From contig NW_024609836.1 of assembly GCF_016920785.2 (NCBI RefSeq), forward strand, positions 65,575,930-65,639,929: DNA of 64,000 nt, given 5' to 3'. The stretch comes from Ixodes scapularis. Lineage: Eukaryota > Arthropoda > Arachnida > Ixodida > Ixodidae. Shown here piece by piece: positions 1 to 11,879 of this stretch; the stretch's first letter is position 1, and every line of letters begins with the position of its first letter. The translations under genes were made by a program, and so were the position numbers. The notes beneath the pieces are model-generated. The model did not search any database and had not been told where the DNA came from. It worked only from the letters and a program-made list of their open reading frames with translations.

Positions 1-944
1 ATTAGCAATGGACGCAGAACAGCGCTTTTTACTGTCCCAGTGTTCCTTCCTGTCCTAGCTTTTTACGCTATAATTGTGTAATGAGTTACCAACTACCACA
101 ACAATACATTGAAATATTCCAGCTGCAAACAATGTTTAAACTTAAAATTTGTTTTATGCGTTTATTTTGCGAAGTAATTTATTTTTATTTGCAGAGAAAG
201 ATCTCGTCAAGCGAAGACGTAAACCGCAGCATTGCTTCAGGATGTGGTCGGACCACTCAGGAACCTGGATTTCTCGACACACCTAAATTGTGAACTAAAA
301 TGCAATTACTCTTTTGTACTATTTCAGTAAAGTATATGCAACGTGTAACGTAATTTGCATGTTTGTTTTTAATGATGCACCAACAACAATAGTAGCTAGG
401 CATTAACATTTGAAAATAACTTACTTTTGGCATTCTAAAAGGTTAGAACTATCTAAAAAAATTGTTTTTGTTTTCAAAGCTTCAAAGTGGTGCCTTCATG
501 AGTTTTTTTATAATAAATATTGGTTTTTCTGTGTTTTAAATGGGTCCTGCAATCATATTTAGGCGTGTACCTTTTTTGAGGTTTCCATGTCTCTTGGGTT
601 CGGGCAAGCCCGCGGGCATGGAGAAAGTAATTAAATATCAGTGCGTCATACCGGACGACGCGAAAACCTCCTCCAACTACGGGGCAACCCGTGGTGCCGA
701 AAGAGCACTATATGTGAAGTCTTTGGTCCTGGCCTTACTACTAATCAGAGCCGCTAAAAGCTTTATTTTTTTTTTTTTTTAATCAAAATACAAATATAAG
801 TCGCGCGAACTGTTTCATTTTTTATGAACCTAGTTTTTGTTCAGTATTTTAGATCAAAAAAGAAACAAATGCATTGTATAAAGTATAGATCACATACCCA
901 ACATCCGCCTGCTCAAAAAAAAATTAAAAACAAAATAAAAAACC
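1..944. other. AT-rich DNA, no gene recognised
   Basis: Low-complexity AT-rich DNA with a T-tract at 767-780. The reading frames here are short and show no family motif. Nothing supportable was found. Confidence 0.6.
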
Positions 945-1505
945 TTATGCGACAACTGGTCGAACGCCTTCTCGAGGCCTAACTGCAACATAGCCGTATA
1001 CGGCAGCCGAGATTATCGAAATTTACTAAAAGGCTTCTTGCTACATGAATATTCGTAAAGTATTGCGCCCTTCAATACCGCATGCCTGATGCGGACCCAC
1101 AAGACTATTTATGGCATTCTGTAAAGGCGTGGCCAGGACTTTCATAAATATCTTATAGTCAACATTTGTCAGACTTATTGGCCTGTAGAAGTGGACTGAC
1201 GAAAAAAAGCCTTACGTGGTCATGAACCTTCGGGATGAGGACCGTGCGTGTCCTCAAAAAGGGGGCGGCAAAACACGCTTACAATGCGCCTCCGTCATTA
1301 CCTGATAAAAAGCGTTAGCTGCCTCCCTTTTGAACACCTTATGAAATTCCGCACCAAGGCGTTCTGGCCGGTCGTTTCGCCAGCAGTTATCTCATCGACG
1401 GCCGTCTCAATCTCGCAAACTGTAAATGGCGCTTCTAATTTTTCGCGAAAGTCATCTTGCAAATCTTTTTCCGACGTTAATATGCGGTTCCAGACGGAGC
1501 ATTGA
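945..1505 (-). pseudogene. L1/Tx1-like LINE reverse transcriptase fragment
   Basis: A relic of the N-terminal (fingers) part of a non-LTR retrotransposon reverse transcriptase. Read on the minus strand, the pieces follow the family order: an acidic helix with FREKLEAPFTVCEIETAVDE (about 1380-1460), GAEFHKVFKRE (about 1320-1350), VLIPKVHDH (about 1220-1245), YRPISLTNVDYKIFMKVLA (about 1125-1185) and a decayed LEKAFD (about 970-985). The 'RPISLTNVDYKI' block and LEKAFD are typical of the L1/Tx1 group rather than I or Jockey. The pieces lie in different frames with stops between them, and the palm with the catalytic YxDD is missing, so this is a dead 5'- and 3'-truncated copy. The clade call rests on motif reading only. 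Confidence 0.7.
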
Positions 1506-2600
1506 AAAGCTTGTTTCCCAACTCCGGCAGATGTGTGCACCTGTAGGTGCGGCAGCCCGTCAACCGTAGCGTAGCAACAGGTAGGCCCGTCAAAGGAGTG
1601 ACTGGAAAAGTAATGGCGGCCAGAAGTCCAAAACCGAAAGGATGATGTCACGTGACTTCACGGGCCAATAGTGTGCGCGGCGGTTTGTTGGATGGCGCTA
1701 CGTACTTTTCCCTTGATAGAGGTGCTTTTTGGTGATAAACGCGCGACGAAACGTAACAACTGCGTGCAATTCGCAGGAGGAGTCTCGATGATATATCATA
1801 ATGTCGACCAAACGTGTGTCGATGAAACTTGTCTTTATAGTTCGCGATCTATTTGGAAACGAATTTGTTGCCCAAATCTCAATTTTCTTTAACGTCAATT
1901 CGCTCAAATGTCCTCTTTTCACTCAAATGTCATTCACGAAAGTAATAAGCACCTGTTGAGGACAACAAAAACCAGACACGTATTTTGCGTTTGATGGTCG
2001 ATTTCTCCTATGCAGTAAACCGCTGGGAAGCACGAGCCTAAGCACGTGAAAGAAATGTAGCGAACGCAATCGACCGCAAGAAAGTTGATGTTAACTATAA
2101 TATTTGTTTCTCAAATCAATCAGACATCTAAAGCCGTACCATATACGGCTGTTTCCGCAGTATGGGATTCACGTCAGAGACCGTTCAAATACAACTTGAT
2201 CTAATTACCTCTTAGAAGAATATCGAACAAGTATATATTGGACACGGATGTCTGGGGATGTACTTTTGTGCACTACGACAGAAGACAGTTAGCTGAGGTT
2301 CAGTCCTGCAAATGGGGTCATTTAAGAACAAATTCCCATTAGCATATACATTTGTTGCAGCTAAACAAAAAAAACAATTATACAAAACGATGCTGCACTG
2401 TGCCAGGGAAACCCGCCGGCTCTGTTTAGGTTTTCTCGCTCGGCGGTCTTTTACAGCAGTCTCCAGACTGGGCGTCAACCTTTTTGAGCTCATTGTCAAG
2501 GCTAGTGTAATTTCTGCAGCACCGTCGAAGCAACCTGTGCACGCGAACAAAATGCAAGTCGGAACACACATGACTGTGCACAGTAGAAGATTGAAAATAA
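1506..2600. other. Intergenic, nothing recognised
   Basis: Mixed-composition DNA with no protein motif, tRNA-like box or terminal repeat that I can support. A 184-codon open frame beginning near 2312 runs into the inverted repeat that follows and does not look coding. Confidence 0.5.
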
Positions 2601-4553
2601 TAGGGCGTTTTCAAATAAGATCGGACAACCATGTCCGGTGGCCATTTTTAATTTTGATGAAACATATATTTTGCAGGCTCCATTCCCAGAAAAATAAAAC
2701 CAATCCTTGTTTTAGAAAAAGAGAAAATTTTTTTTGCGAAAAACATGTGCACGCACCCTCTCAGTCACGCGTGCGTTTTGCGTATAGCGCGATGTTGGCA
2801 CTTCAGGCGGCTTCCCCAAAAGGTCTGTTCTGGCTACGGGTCTATAACTATTTATCGACAAATTAGACAAAGGAAGGATTGACAAAAATGTCAATCCTCG
2901 TACATCAGAGGATTGATGTACGAGTATTAGGGTCGTTATTTTGAGAGACAAAATCGCAAACACGGCACACTGCGCAATAACGCTCTGGATTAAATTTTTT
3001 TCCTCCGTATCTATAAAAGCTAAGGTCTTCAACCTTTGCCTGTTTTCTGCCCTCTATATAATTAATCTTTGCATGAAATACTGTTGTCCTGGTTAGCGGG
3101 AAAATTTACAAGAATTGCCTACACGCGGGCATGTAACGAAATACGCATTATTTTGAAAATCATTTAAAAAACGGGTCATCCTTAATATTTTTTAACTCTC
3201 CGAAATTCTAGATTATGATATGTACTAACAGCGTCTGGAAAAACATAATGCGATATTTGTGTGGTTTCTAAGTTATAAAGATAGAAATATGGCTAAATTG
3301 ACGCAAAGGCCGTTGCCATAAATTGAGTGTGCACTTACCCGTTCCTCGCGACCTTTTTATAATAATAAAAGCATAAAAATGCTGCGACGTGGTCAGTAAG
3401 GGGCAAATTGAGAGCCCAGAGGTGAACGATAGTTTTGAAGGGAAAATCCTAATGCATTTTCGTACAAGCGACACAAAAATGCCCATGGGCCGGAGCGATC
3501 AAGAGGCGCCACCCTGCTTCGCGGTGCCTATTTCAAAAGCCGGCATGTAACGTCTCTGTCTACGCGAAGTAAAGGGAGCAACCGGAGCGACTTTGCAAAG
3601 AGATCAGCCTACAACCTTAGCGGTAACACGATATAATAGGTAGGGCGCGGCAGAACCTGAACCTGCGCCACCTGTGAGCGCCAAGAGATCCACCGCTGTA
3701 AAAAACCGCAAAATGCAAAAAAAAAAAAAAAAAGGATTGTGATTGAATGATGTTGTTTAGAACTTAATTTATATGACAATGGTTTGGAGAATCGTGAAAT
3801 CCAATTTGGGTATGCTCATCTGCCCTACGTCAGTGATGGCGCAGCAAGCTACTGTGATTTACGTCAATTTGACCATATTTCTGGCTTTATAACTTCAAGG
3901 CCTCACAAATATTTCATTATACTTTTGAAGATTCTGCTAGTAAATATTTAAACGCTAATTTCGGAGAGTTTGAAGAATATCAAAGCTGGCCTTTTCTTTA
4001 AAATGTTTTTCTAAATAATGCATATTTCGTTAAATGCCCCTGTGTGAGCAATGCTTGTAAATATTTCCCGCACACCAGGAGAACAATATTTCATGCCAAG
4101 AACTATTTAGAGAGGAACATACTGGCAGAGTGTGAAGAGATAAGCTTTTATAGATACGGAGGAAAAAAAACTTACTTTAACCTAGAGCGTTAATTATTGC
4201 GCATTGTGCCGCGTTTGCAATTTTGTTTCTCGAAATAACGACCCTGATACTCGGTGATTGACACTTTTGTCAATTCTTCCTATGCCTAATCTGTCACTAA
4301 ATAGTTCTAGACCCGTAGCCAGAACAGTTGCTTTGGGGAAGCATCCCGAAATGCCGTCATCGCGCGATACGCTAAACGAGCACGTGATTGAGAGGGTGTT
4401 TACAAATGTTTCTCACAAAGACAATTTTTATTCTGAAAACAAGGATTGCTTTTTTTGTTTTCTGGGCATGAAGCCAGCAAAATATACTTTTTCATAATAA
4501 TTAAAAATTGTCACCAGACATGGCTCTTCGACCTTATCTGAAAACGCCCAATA
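2601..4553. repeat. Large imperfect inverted repeat (arms about 700 bp)
   Basis: The arm at about 2601-3305 aligns with the reverse complement of about 3857-4553 along its whole length. Shared blocks include 'tagggcgttttcaaataag', 'ttttcctccgtatctataaa', 'ggtcgttattt', 'cggcaca(c/a)tgcgcaataa' and 'gacaaaa(a/g)tgtcaat'. Divergence is moderate with small indels. The spacer of about 550 bp (3306-3856) is unrelated to the arms and includes an A-tract at 3719-3734. It could be two inverted copies of one dispersed element or a foldback element. No coding capacity is evident. Confidence 0.8.
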
Positions 4554-5146
4554 GCGAGTTTGTTTTGATGCACACGGGCCCACGCGTACCCACTCGCAAC
4601 ATGCACAGAGTTTGTTTCGGCGGCACTCTACGAATTCATTTTGGCGCCGACTCTCCACGTGGGCCTGAATGCACTCGCTGCACCGAAAGAATTAATGTTG
4701 ACCAGACTGCACTCCCGCCATGCATCACCCCAGCGAGGAACGAGAGCAGACAAGTGGGGTTGGTCCACTATAAGGTGTCATTTGCACCAAGCGGAACTGG
4801 AAAAAGTGGATTTTCTGCTAGGAATCACATACCGCGGGCGACGGAATCGAAAGTGAGCTTGAATTGTGCGCGTCTGCTACTTTCCCAAGGATGCAGTCGA
4901 CAACCTAAACTTCATTTTGCTTTTTTTTTTTTTTTTTTGCCGCGGAGATGTAGAAATACACCGGGGGATCAAGTAAGGTTCAGAGCAAACATAAACGACA
5001 GCGAAATCGCTATCACCCTCCATGCGGGGATGAAAGGTTGGATCTTATCAAGAAAGCTCGCACAGCAGAAACCTGCGACGCGTTCAATTCGGAGCCTAGA
5101 AAGCTAAACATGATGATTTTAACTGAGGCTTAGGTAAAATCCCCAT
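4554..5146. other. Intergenic, nothing recognised
   Basis: Contains a T-tract at 4921-4938. The 199-codon open frame across 4508-5107 starts inside the inverted-repeat arm, passes through the T-tract as a run of Phe, and carries no recognisable domain. I do not call it a gene. Confidence 0.5.
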
Positions 5147-5745
5147 CACATTTACCCTTACCTGCTTGCTTGCACCATTGTATTTTGATTGAGAAAACTC
5201 TCATTTCCCCGCTCTCACCAGGGATAAAATCAGATTCAGCTGTAGACAACGATCGAAATCGAGAGTGCGCGAAATCTATTCATGGATATTCCAAGGAATT
5301 AGTTTAAGCTTTATATTTTCAGTGGGCCACGCTTACAACTGGTTGACCGTCTGCGCAAACACATTTTTTCATGTATATCGCTCAACTTCTCTTACTTGAT
5401 ACAGCTGCTTTGTCGTCAGCTGGTTGCAGTAACTAACGTCACTGGTAAAGATATCTGACAGTCGAGTTGTTTGAAGTCATAACAAATATAAACTACACGT
5501 TGCGACGACTGCACAATCGCATTCCTGCCTGTCATGCCGAACAGCGGGGCGCTACTTTCGGTTTCAGGTCTCTACTCCTACTACAATGGAGATGGCGACA
5601 GCACCAGGCTGTACTCGGAGAACTCGGAAAGTTGTTTTGAGACCGCGTCTCTGTGCGGCACTCCGCGAGTGCGGTACATTCTGGGAGATAACTCGCGTAA
5701 TGCCAGTGCGTGTGAAACAAATTGGCTATCGGACCAGGGGAAAGG
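5147..5745 (+). repeat. Dispersed repeat family A, copy 1
   Basis: About 600 bp that aligns with the reverse complement of 11880-12475. Shared stretches include 'tctcaccagggataaaa', 'tttaagctttat', 'cagtg(g/a)gccacgctta' and 'gtgcggcactccgc'. Short reading frames in the two copies give similar peptides (for example the 'GLYS/SLYS...NGDS' segment), but both are broken, so a coding origin is possible and unproved. No terminal inverted repeats or target duplications were found. Confidence 0.7.
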
Positions 5746-6076
5746 ATGACCATTTCCAGACAGCCTAATGGTATTCCCAATCAATTTAAAGATATAAAAG
5801 AGCGTTATCATTGTGACTGCATGTTAACAGTTCAAATATATTTACAGCTTAATTTATGATAATTACAAAACTTGACAATTCGAGCTTCAGCAGTTGGTCC
5901 ATGTGAATGCGGAAGGACCCTACAGCTGTGACATCAAGGCATTGGAAAAAATTGCTCCGCCTGAACCAGGCTTAAGCATATATCAATAATCTAGCGCTAA
6001 TAAAAGTGGAACGCGATAGCCAAACATTTAAAACATGTAAACTCCTACTCGTTCCCACGCCATGCAAGCATACCTT

Positions 6077-6150
6077 GCGTGGCCTTAGTAACGTGTCTAG
6101 TTTGCAACCGAAGGGTCGTGGGCTCTAATCCCGCCTAAAAAAAAAAAGTG
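6077..6150 (+). mobile_element. tRNA-derived SINE fragment
   Basis: The segment has a box-A-like 'tggccttagtaa' and, 50 bp later, a box-B-like 'gggctctaatccc', followed by 'cgcct' and an 11-base A-run. This spacing and the A-tail fit a tRNA-derived SINE rather than a functional tRNA, because no clean cloverleaf acceptor stem closes. It sits immediately upstream of the palindrome-array element. Confidence 0.45.
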
Positions 6151-6181
6151 AAAGCCGTTTACAACTCCCTGTAACACCGAA

Positions 6182-6788
6182 TTAGAGCGCAGCTCTTGAG
6201 GAGGAGGAAGGAAGGGTACTGGGGGGGGTGAAGTGACCTGGGGGGGGTCACGTGACCTTGGGGGGTCACGTGACGATGCCAATGATGTCATCAGTGACGT
6301 CACTGATGACGTCATCAGTGACGATGACGATGCGGACTCCGATGACGTCGTCAGCGATGATGACGATGACGATGCGGATGTCGGTGACGTCATCAGTGAC
6401 GTCACTGATGACGTTATTTGTGATGATGACGATGACGATGCGGATGCCGGTGACGTCATCAGTGACGATGACGTCATCGGGGAGGTCACGTGACCTCGGC
6501 GGGGGTCACGTGAACCTGGGGTGGTCACGTGACCTGGGGGTGGTCACGTGACCTGGGGGTGCCACGTGACTTCGGGGGTCACGTGACCTCGGGGGTCACG
6601 TGACCTCGGGGGGTCACGTGACCTCGGGGGTCACGTGACTTTGGGTGCCACGTGACCTTGGGGTGACCTTGGGAGTCACGTGGCCTTGGAATGACCTTGG
6701 TTACGCCGACGGCGACGCCAACGGCGACGCCCGCGGCGACGCCGACGCCGCTGAAGCCGGGAACGGGCCCCTAAGAGCTGCGCTCTAA
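6182..6788. mobile_element. TIR-bounded element made of CACGTG and TGACGTCA palindromes, copy 1
   Basis: Perfect 16-bp terminal inverted repeats flank the element: 'ttagagcgcagctctt' at 6182-6197 and its reverse complement at 6773-6788. The body has three parts. At 6230-6275 and 6480-6670 there are tandem units of about 17-19 bp containing the palindrome GTCACGTGAC (about nine perfect copies). At 6280-6480 there is a block with about six perfect TGACGTCA sites linked by GATGACGATGACG. At 6700-6760 there is a 'gacgcc/gacggc' array. A second copy at 48501-48926 shares the GTCACGTGAC units, the 'gttacgccgacggcgacgcc' array and the same right terminus, showing a mobile family. No coding capacity is credible. 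No target duplication could be fixed. Confidence 0.75.
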
Positions 6789-9395
6789 AAGCACATGAAT
6801 TATTTTATAAAGTCAAATCGCTTGAAACATGCGGCGACCTTTAATTCACGTTATATGTCATGTCTTTTATTAATCACTTTCATTCTAAGCGTGACGCCAC
6901 GTTTCACGTGAGCGTTGTGGGTTGCTTGAAATTCCGCGGAAGACGCATGGCTTCAACGTCATGACACTATGGACTAATCGCAATTTTTGTGCCACGCCAC
7001 CAACGACTTTCGTCGTCACGCCCTTGAATCCGGACTTTCTGCGACACGAGCTCCTTAACGCTGTAGCGCTTAAAAGAGGCAAAAAAGAAGCCTCAGAAAT
7101 ACGTTTTTTCTTGTGTGTGTGAATGGAAGCAGCTCAGAGAGAATCTTGCCAAGAGTTACTTGCATCTACAAAAGAAATTAGGCTGAACTTATGGCACTGT
7201 CCCATGGCGTAGGCAGGGTTGCTTCATTGGAACGGTAGCCTGGGACCCTGTAGCATCATCTACGTGTGACGTCTCCCAAAGGATATCACTCGCCGTGGCC
7301 CGAAGCTCGCACACTAAAAAACAAAATTGCCTTCGTATCAGTGACAGAAATTTGTGAGTAACCTTTTTAATGGTTCCCACGTGTCACAGGAAGCACAGTT
7401 GTGCCGATAATTATATTCGTGCACGAACACGCGTGTCAACATTTTTTAACGTACACGTGTTTTTACCTGGATAGAATAGATGTGACTCTGTACACTCCTA
7501 CTTTCTTTTTCAACTGCTTCACATTATAAAGAAAGCAAGAAAATTGGCGGTAGCCCAGTCGCAGTTGTGCAATAAATTGTTTAATGAAGGAGACTTTAGC
7601 CTTGCCACCTGGCTGTCACGTTTCACGACGAAGAAGAAGGAGAGAAGCGCCAGGCATCGAAAAACGGCAGGCGGTCATTCTGGAGAAGGATTGGACCTCG
7701 GCGTCGTTTCGGGGCAAGTGCACCAGCGACTGGCCACGCTCCAGCACCGCTGGGACACTCCATCCTTCCGCTCAGATTGCCGCCGGTGCCATCGCCCCTA
7801 TGGACGGCTAGTCCCAGGGATAAAGGTGAAAGAAGCGGACAGGAGGCGGGAAGAAAAAGGATCATCTGAAGCAGCGGAACCCAGATTTCGGCGACGAACC
7901 GAAGAGAGGCGCAGCCTCTGGATGGTGCCCCAATGACACTGAAAGGAACCCGCCGAAGACCCGGGGAAGGCTCGGCGACCACCGAAGAAGAGGAAAGGAG
8001 ACATCGACATTGACGCGACGCTGGCGTGGGACTCTCGGCAGCGACCCGAGCAGCCACAAGGGTGCCAATGAACCTACAACTGACAGATTCGATGGTGACC
8101 AAAACCAATGGCAGCGAATCCCGGCAGTGACACGAAAACAGACCACCACCGGGTATTTCAAGACGCAAGCTGACCTGACCGAGCTGGGCTGTGGCATCAA
8201 CACCCCAGAAGGAGCACAAGATTGTCGATTGCATAAAAATACGTGAGACTATTGATAACTTTTGTACATTTGTATATTAGCCTCTTAGTGATCTTCCTTC
8301 GTCTTTCTTTGTGTAATATAGCTTCATTCCTTCCATCGTTGTGCACTAATTTTTTCTCCAACGGTTGGACCCTGAACCGTGACGCAGGCACAGCACCCAA
8401 CGTCATATCCCTCCGTACGAGGAATCACACGGGCAATACGGGCTCAGTATGAACAGGCTGTCAAAGTACCGATCAAATATCGAGTTCTCGACGTAAGCTG
8501 TCGAACGTAACGGAATACTACTAACGACTTTGAGCACATTGAGCCGTTTTTGAATGACGCCCGACATGATGCCAGCTGATGTAAATAATTTGACGGAAGC
8601 TCAGAAGACTTAGAAAATGCCTGCAACTGTTCAAGTGACCCTGACAATCAAAACGGGGGGGGGGGGGGGGGGGGGAGTTCTTACCCTGGTGTGTTGAGAC
8701 ACAACTAGATTATCCCGCAGGATGTCTCTTGTCCACGACAGCCGCAGGTCACCGTCTTGAGGGAACTTAAAATCATACACGTTCTTGGTGTCTGTATTTG
8801 CCGTATGCCAATCCTCCGCCGGACAAAGACGCGCGTGCCTACTTTTCAGTGAAGGCAGGACAGATGACAAGTGGAGCAAAACAAAGACAAGGTGCGAAAA
8901 GCTCCGACGGCTTGTCTCGATTTGAACCGCCACGCCGGCAACCGCCATTGGCCGGCGGGGCCGTGGCCTTCTCTCGCCTCAATGCTTGCATTCCGATTCG
9001 TAAGCGATGAGGCCTTCCTAACCTAGGAGGTGTTGCCATGATGCAGAGCACTGGAGTATGCGCCACGAAACTAAGGGAGGGGACTGGACGTGAGCGTGCA
9101 GGGAAGTCAGAATGCCGAGTTCTGATTGGATTGATTAATGGGTAGACATAAACCTAGCTGTCTTTGTCTTCACTACACCCGTCGAAGGTGTGAGAATGCA
9201 AGAGCGAAATGACAGACGCCGGCGTTGCGCGAGTGCTGTGGAGACAGCGGTAGCTAGCTTTATGTCTACACAATAATCATTCCAACCAAAGCTCTGCGTT
9301 CTGACTTTGCAGCACGCTTCGTCTTTTCCTCTCTCTCAGTTTCTTAGCAGATAGAGTTCCGGAAGTCGAACTACACTGTAGTGAAAAATTTTGCA
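6789..9395. other. Intergenic with GC-rich unrecognised block
   Basis: No gene is supported. About 7560-8246 is distinctly GC-richer than its surroundings and has several overlapping open frames up to about 200 codons on both strands. None shows a domain, and the richness in frames is what high GC gives. 'caataaattgtttaatgaagg' near 7570 followed by the GC-rich block resembles the end of an LTR and the leader of a retroelement, but no gag or pol follows. A G21 homopolymer lies at 8655-8675. Confidence 0.45.
8655..8675. repeat. G21 homopolymer
   Basis: An uninterrupted run of 21 G. Similar long G or C runs recur at 10244-10265, 12700-12724, 16981-17005, 17851-17869, 25725-25740, 42628-42643, 46814-46825 and 59023-59042. 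Confidence 0.9.
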
Positions 9396-9832
9396 GACCA
9401 CGTGACATCCACAGAAAAATATTTTTTCGGCATTTCCCAAGGGCATACTAAATTGCATCGCATTCATAGGACCCTTTCGCACTCCTCCTTTTGAGGGCAC
9501 TGAAGGACACATTGTAAGGGGTCGTATCAACATAAAGCCGCAACACTGCCACGTGACATCACAATCACACGCTAGGATGTCAGGAGACTTCACAATATCA
9601 CCGCATGAAGTCACCCGACTTCGCATAGCCGTGTGAAATCACGGTATTACGTGACAACGGGGTTTCGCAAGACATCACAGTGCCACGTGGTGTCTTACGA
9701 TGTCAGTGTGACGTTCTGTTACGTTGCACATAATATCATGTCACAGTTTAACTCTGCCACGTGACTGCATTGTGCAACGTGACTTGACATGCAGGTGTCA
9801 CGTCAGGATGTAACCTGATGTCATACGACTGG
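9396..9832. repeat. Degenerate CACGTGAC-containing array
   Basis: Decayed repeats of roughly 17-20 bp around 'CCACGTGACATCAC' recur through the segment (for example near 9400, 9550, 9690 and 9770), with variants such as 'cacgtggtgtc' and 'cgtgacttgac'. The core matches the GTCACGTGAC unit at 6.2-6.8 kb and 48.5-48.9 kb, but here it is diverged and no terminal repeats are seen. Confidence 0.5.
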
Positions 9833-10439
9833 GTGCAGAGACATCAATACTGTTTCGTATAAAGGGCTTATATGGGCACGAAACACTCCCATTCTATTTT
9901 GACACAACACCTGAATTTACAGACTCCTTTTCCTTGCCCTTCGCTCGATTGTGAACAGTAATAAAGTCGCGTGGTCTGAAGGCATGCATTGCATCCCTGG
10001 CATACAGCAAGGCAGGGCACATCTACTGCGTTAAAATGGATAGATGCACTATAGTTGGCACATGATCCTTTAAACAACACACTCCGCAAAAAACAGGAAC
10101 AAAAAAGTCGGACACAATAGGAAGCGCTAGCGTGCTCCTCATGGGCTGCACGAGGAGTACGCCATCGCTTGAAGCTTGTTGATATGGCTGATGAAGCACT
10201 TTTGTTATATCCTATCTCGAATTGGTTCAAACTGCAAAAGGAACCCCCCCCCCCCCCCCCCCCCCAAAGGCGGAATGTGCAACACTGTTGCATATTCACC
10301 TAATTCGTTGCGCGAATACAGAAAGAAGGTGGTGGTGGCACTCTTGAACCCGGAAACTACTGAAACTTTGAGCGTTCCGTTCAAGGTTTTGGCTTCTATC
10401 GTTCCGTCTGGACAGAAGTGAATTGCTGGCCGTCGTTCA
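9833..10439. other. Intergenic with C22 tract
   Basis: Nothing recognised apart from the C homopolymer at 10244-10265. A 143-codon minus-strand frame passes through that tract as poly-Gly and is not credible as a gene. Confidence 0.5.
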
Positions 10440-10447
10440 GTCTAAAC

Positions 10448-11116
10448 CAGAGGTCCCCAATCCCCGGCCCGCGGGCCAGATCCGGCAAGCAGAGGCCTTT
10501 CGACCTGCGCGGCTGTCCGCGGTCCTGCCAATGACGCCCGCCCCGCTACTGCTCGTTTGCAGCGTCGCTACCGGTGCAAAAATAAGTGCGAGTAAAGTAA
10601 CCGCACGGCGACGCTGAGAAAGCTCACGGTATCTCTCCTGATTTCAGGCTGATAGCACTGTGTCATAACATAGTAGACACGTATCAAGTTGTTATACCCA
10701 ACATCACCATTCTTAGCCCTTTTTTTTAACTGCGTGTAACTATATTAACAGTTCTTTGAGTTCTCATCCATACATAATCAGTGCCCTATGTCAGATCTAT
10801 TGCATAGTTTCGTCACCAGTTCTATCATTCTGTGTTCGTAAGCTTAAGTTCCTTTGCACTTTTATTCACGCCTAGTAAGGTTTCTGGTCCCCAGTTATTC
10901 TACTCTGTCATACTTAGTATATATTGAATTTCAAAATAAAATGTATTTATTGAACCACATCAGCGTCTGATTTTAAGAACTAACTTCAGTTTCTGTACCT
11001 AAATCTCTCTCTAGAATTATTATTATTTTTTATTATTTATATATTTATTTTCCGGCGCGGGAGACGGCAGACGATGCCGAATCTTGCCCTGAGGCTGAAA
11101 CGTTTGGAGACCCCTG
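10448..11116. mobile_element. Non-autonomous hAT-type DNA transposon
   Basis: The left end 'CAGAGGTCCCCAA' and the reverse complement of the right end 'CAGGGGTCTCCAA' form a hAT-like terminal inverted repeat. The flanks 'gtctaaac' (10440-10447) and 'gtctagat' (11117-11124) match at six of eight positions, as expected for an aged 8-bp hAT target duplication. The left subterminal region is GC-rich ('cccggcccgcgggcc'), the right half AT-rich. No transposase is encoded in 669 bp, so it would depend on an enzyme supplied elsewhere. Confidence 0.7.
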
Positions 11117-11879
11117 GTCTAGATAATCGTCTCCAACTCTGTTCATAGTAACCCAGGGGTGCCCCACCGTACCCTCATGGGTTCCTCCAGATCTCAGATT
11201 TCCTCGACCATCCCTGCGCCTAAATAAAGTGTGAGTCCGATTTAGGCAATTTCTCATCAGATCTGAGCCACCAATTGATGCATAACTGTCCTAATATATG
11301 CGTTATTGTTTACAAGGTTTGTGGGCTTCTCATTGCGTTATTACTGGGCATCATATTGCGGTGTCACATTTTTGAGCTGCTTTGTATGGGAAGCTGAGGC
11401 GGCTTCTGGCGAGGCACTTTTTCTCAGTGTATTGATGTCACAGTTGTAGCAATGTGGCCCTGTTGCATTTGAAGGCACCAACTGCTGAAGCTCGAATTGA
11501 TATGTTTTGTTTTTATCATCATTAAAGTTGTAAATATATTTATCTATTTATACACAAATGACAATGATAATAAGCTTTTATATATTTAGTGCATTGGGAG
11601 TAGCATTAAGTCTCCCTGAAACCATTTAGTCGCAAAAACTATCCACTCCAAATGAAGATAAGTTTACGCCTATGTTGTTATTATTACCAAAAAACAGGGG
11701 AGGTCACGTGAAAATATAGCGTCCCTGAACTGCTGCTGCTGCTTCAAACACCTTAGAGTTGTCGGAGATGCTTGACGGTTCGGAGCCGTACCCAGACCCA
11801 GCAATTCGTGTCTCTGTTTTTGGGAAACAACTTGTCGGCAACCAGGAACTTGCTTGGAAAATTGCCCTGTGTAAAGAGA
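11117..11879. other. Intergenic, nothing recognised
   Basis: AT-rich with scattered TTAT runs. A 132-codon minus-strand frame begins inside repeat family A and is not interpreted as a gene. Confidence 0.5.

Noticed and set aside
2312..2866. 184-codon open frame
   Set aside because: Overlaps the arm of the large inverted repeat, shows no domain, and is matched by other frames of similar length in the same stretch.
4508..5107. 199-codon open frame
   Set aside because: Begins within the inverted-repeat arm, includes a poly-Phe from a T-tract and has no recognisable domain.
6233..6551. Asp/Val- and Met/Thr/Ser-rich open frames on both strands
   Set aside because: They are translations of the palindromic tandem array and not proteins.
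7623..8234. 203-codon minus-strand open frame
   Set aside because: High GC in this block opens several frames on both strands, and none has a family motif.
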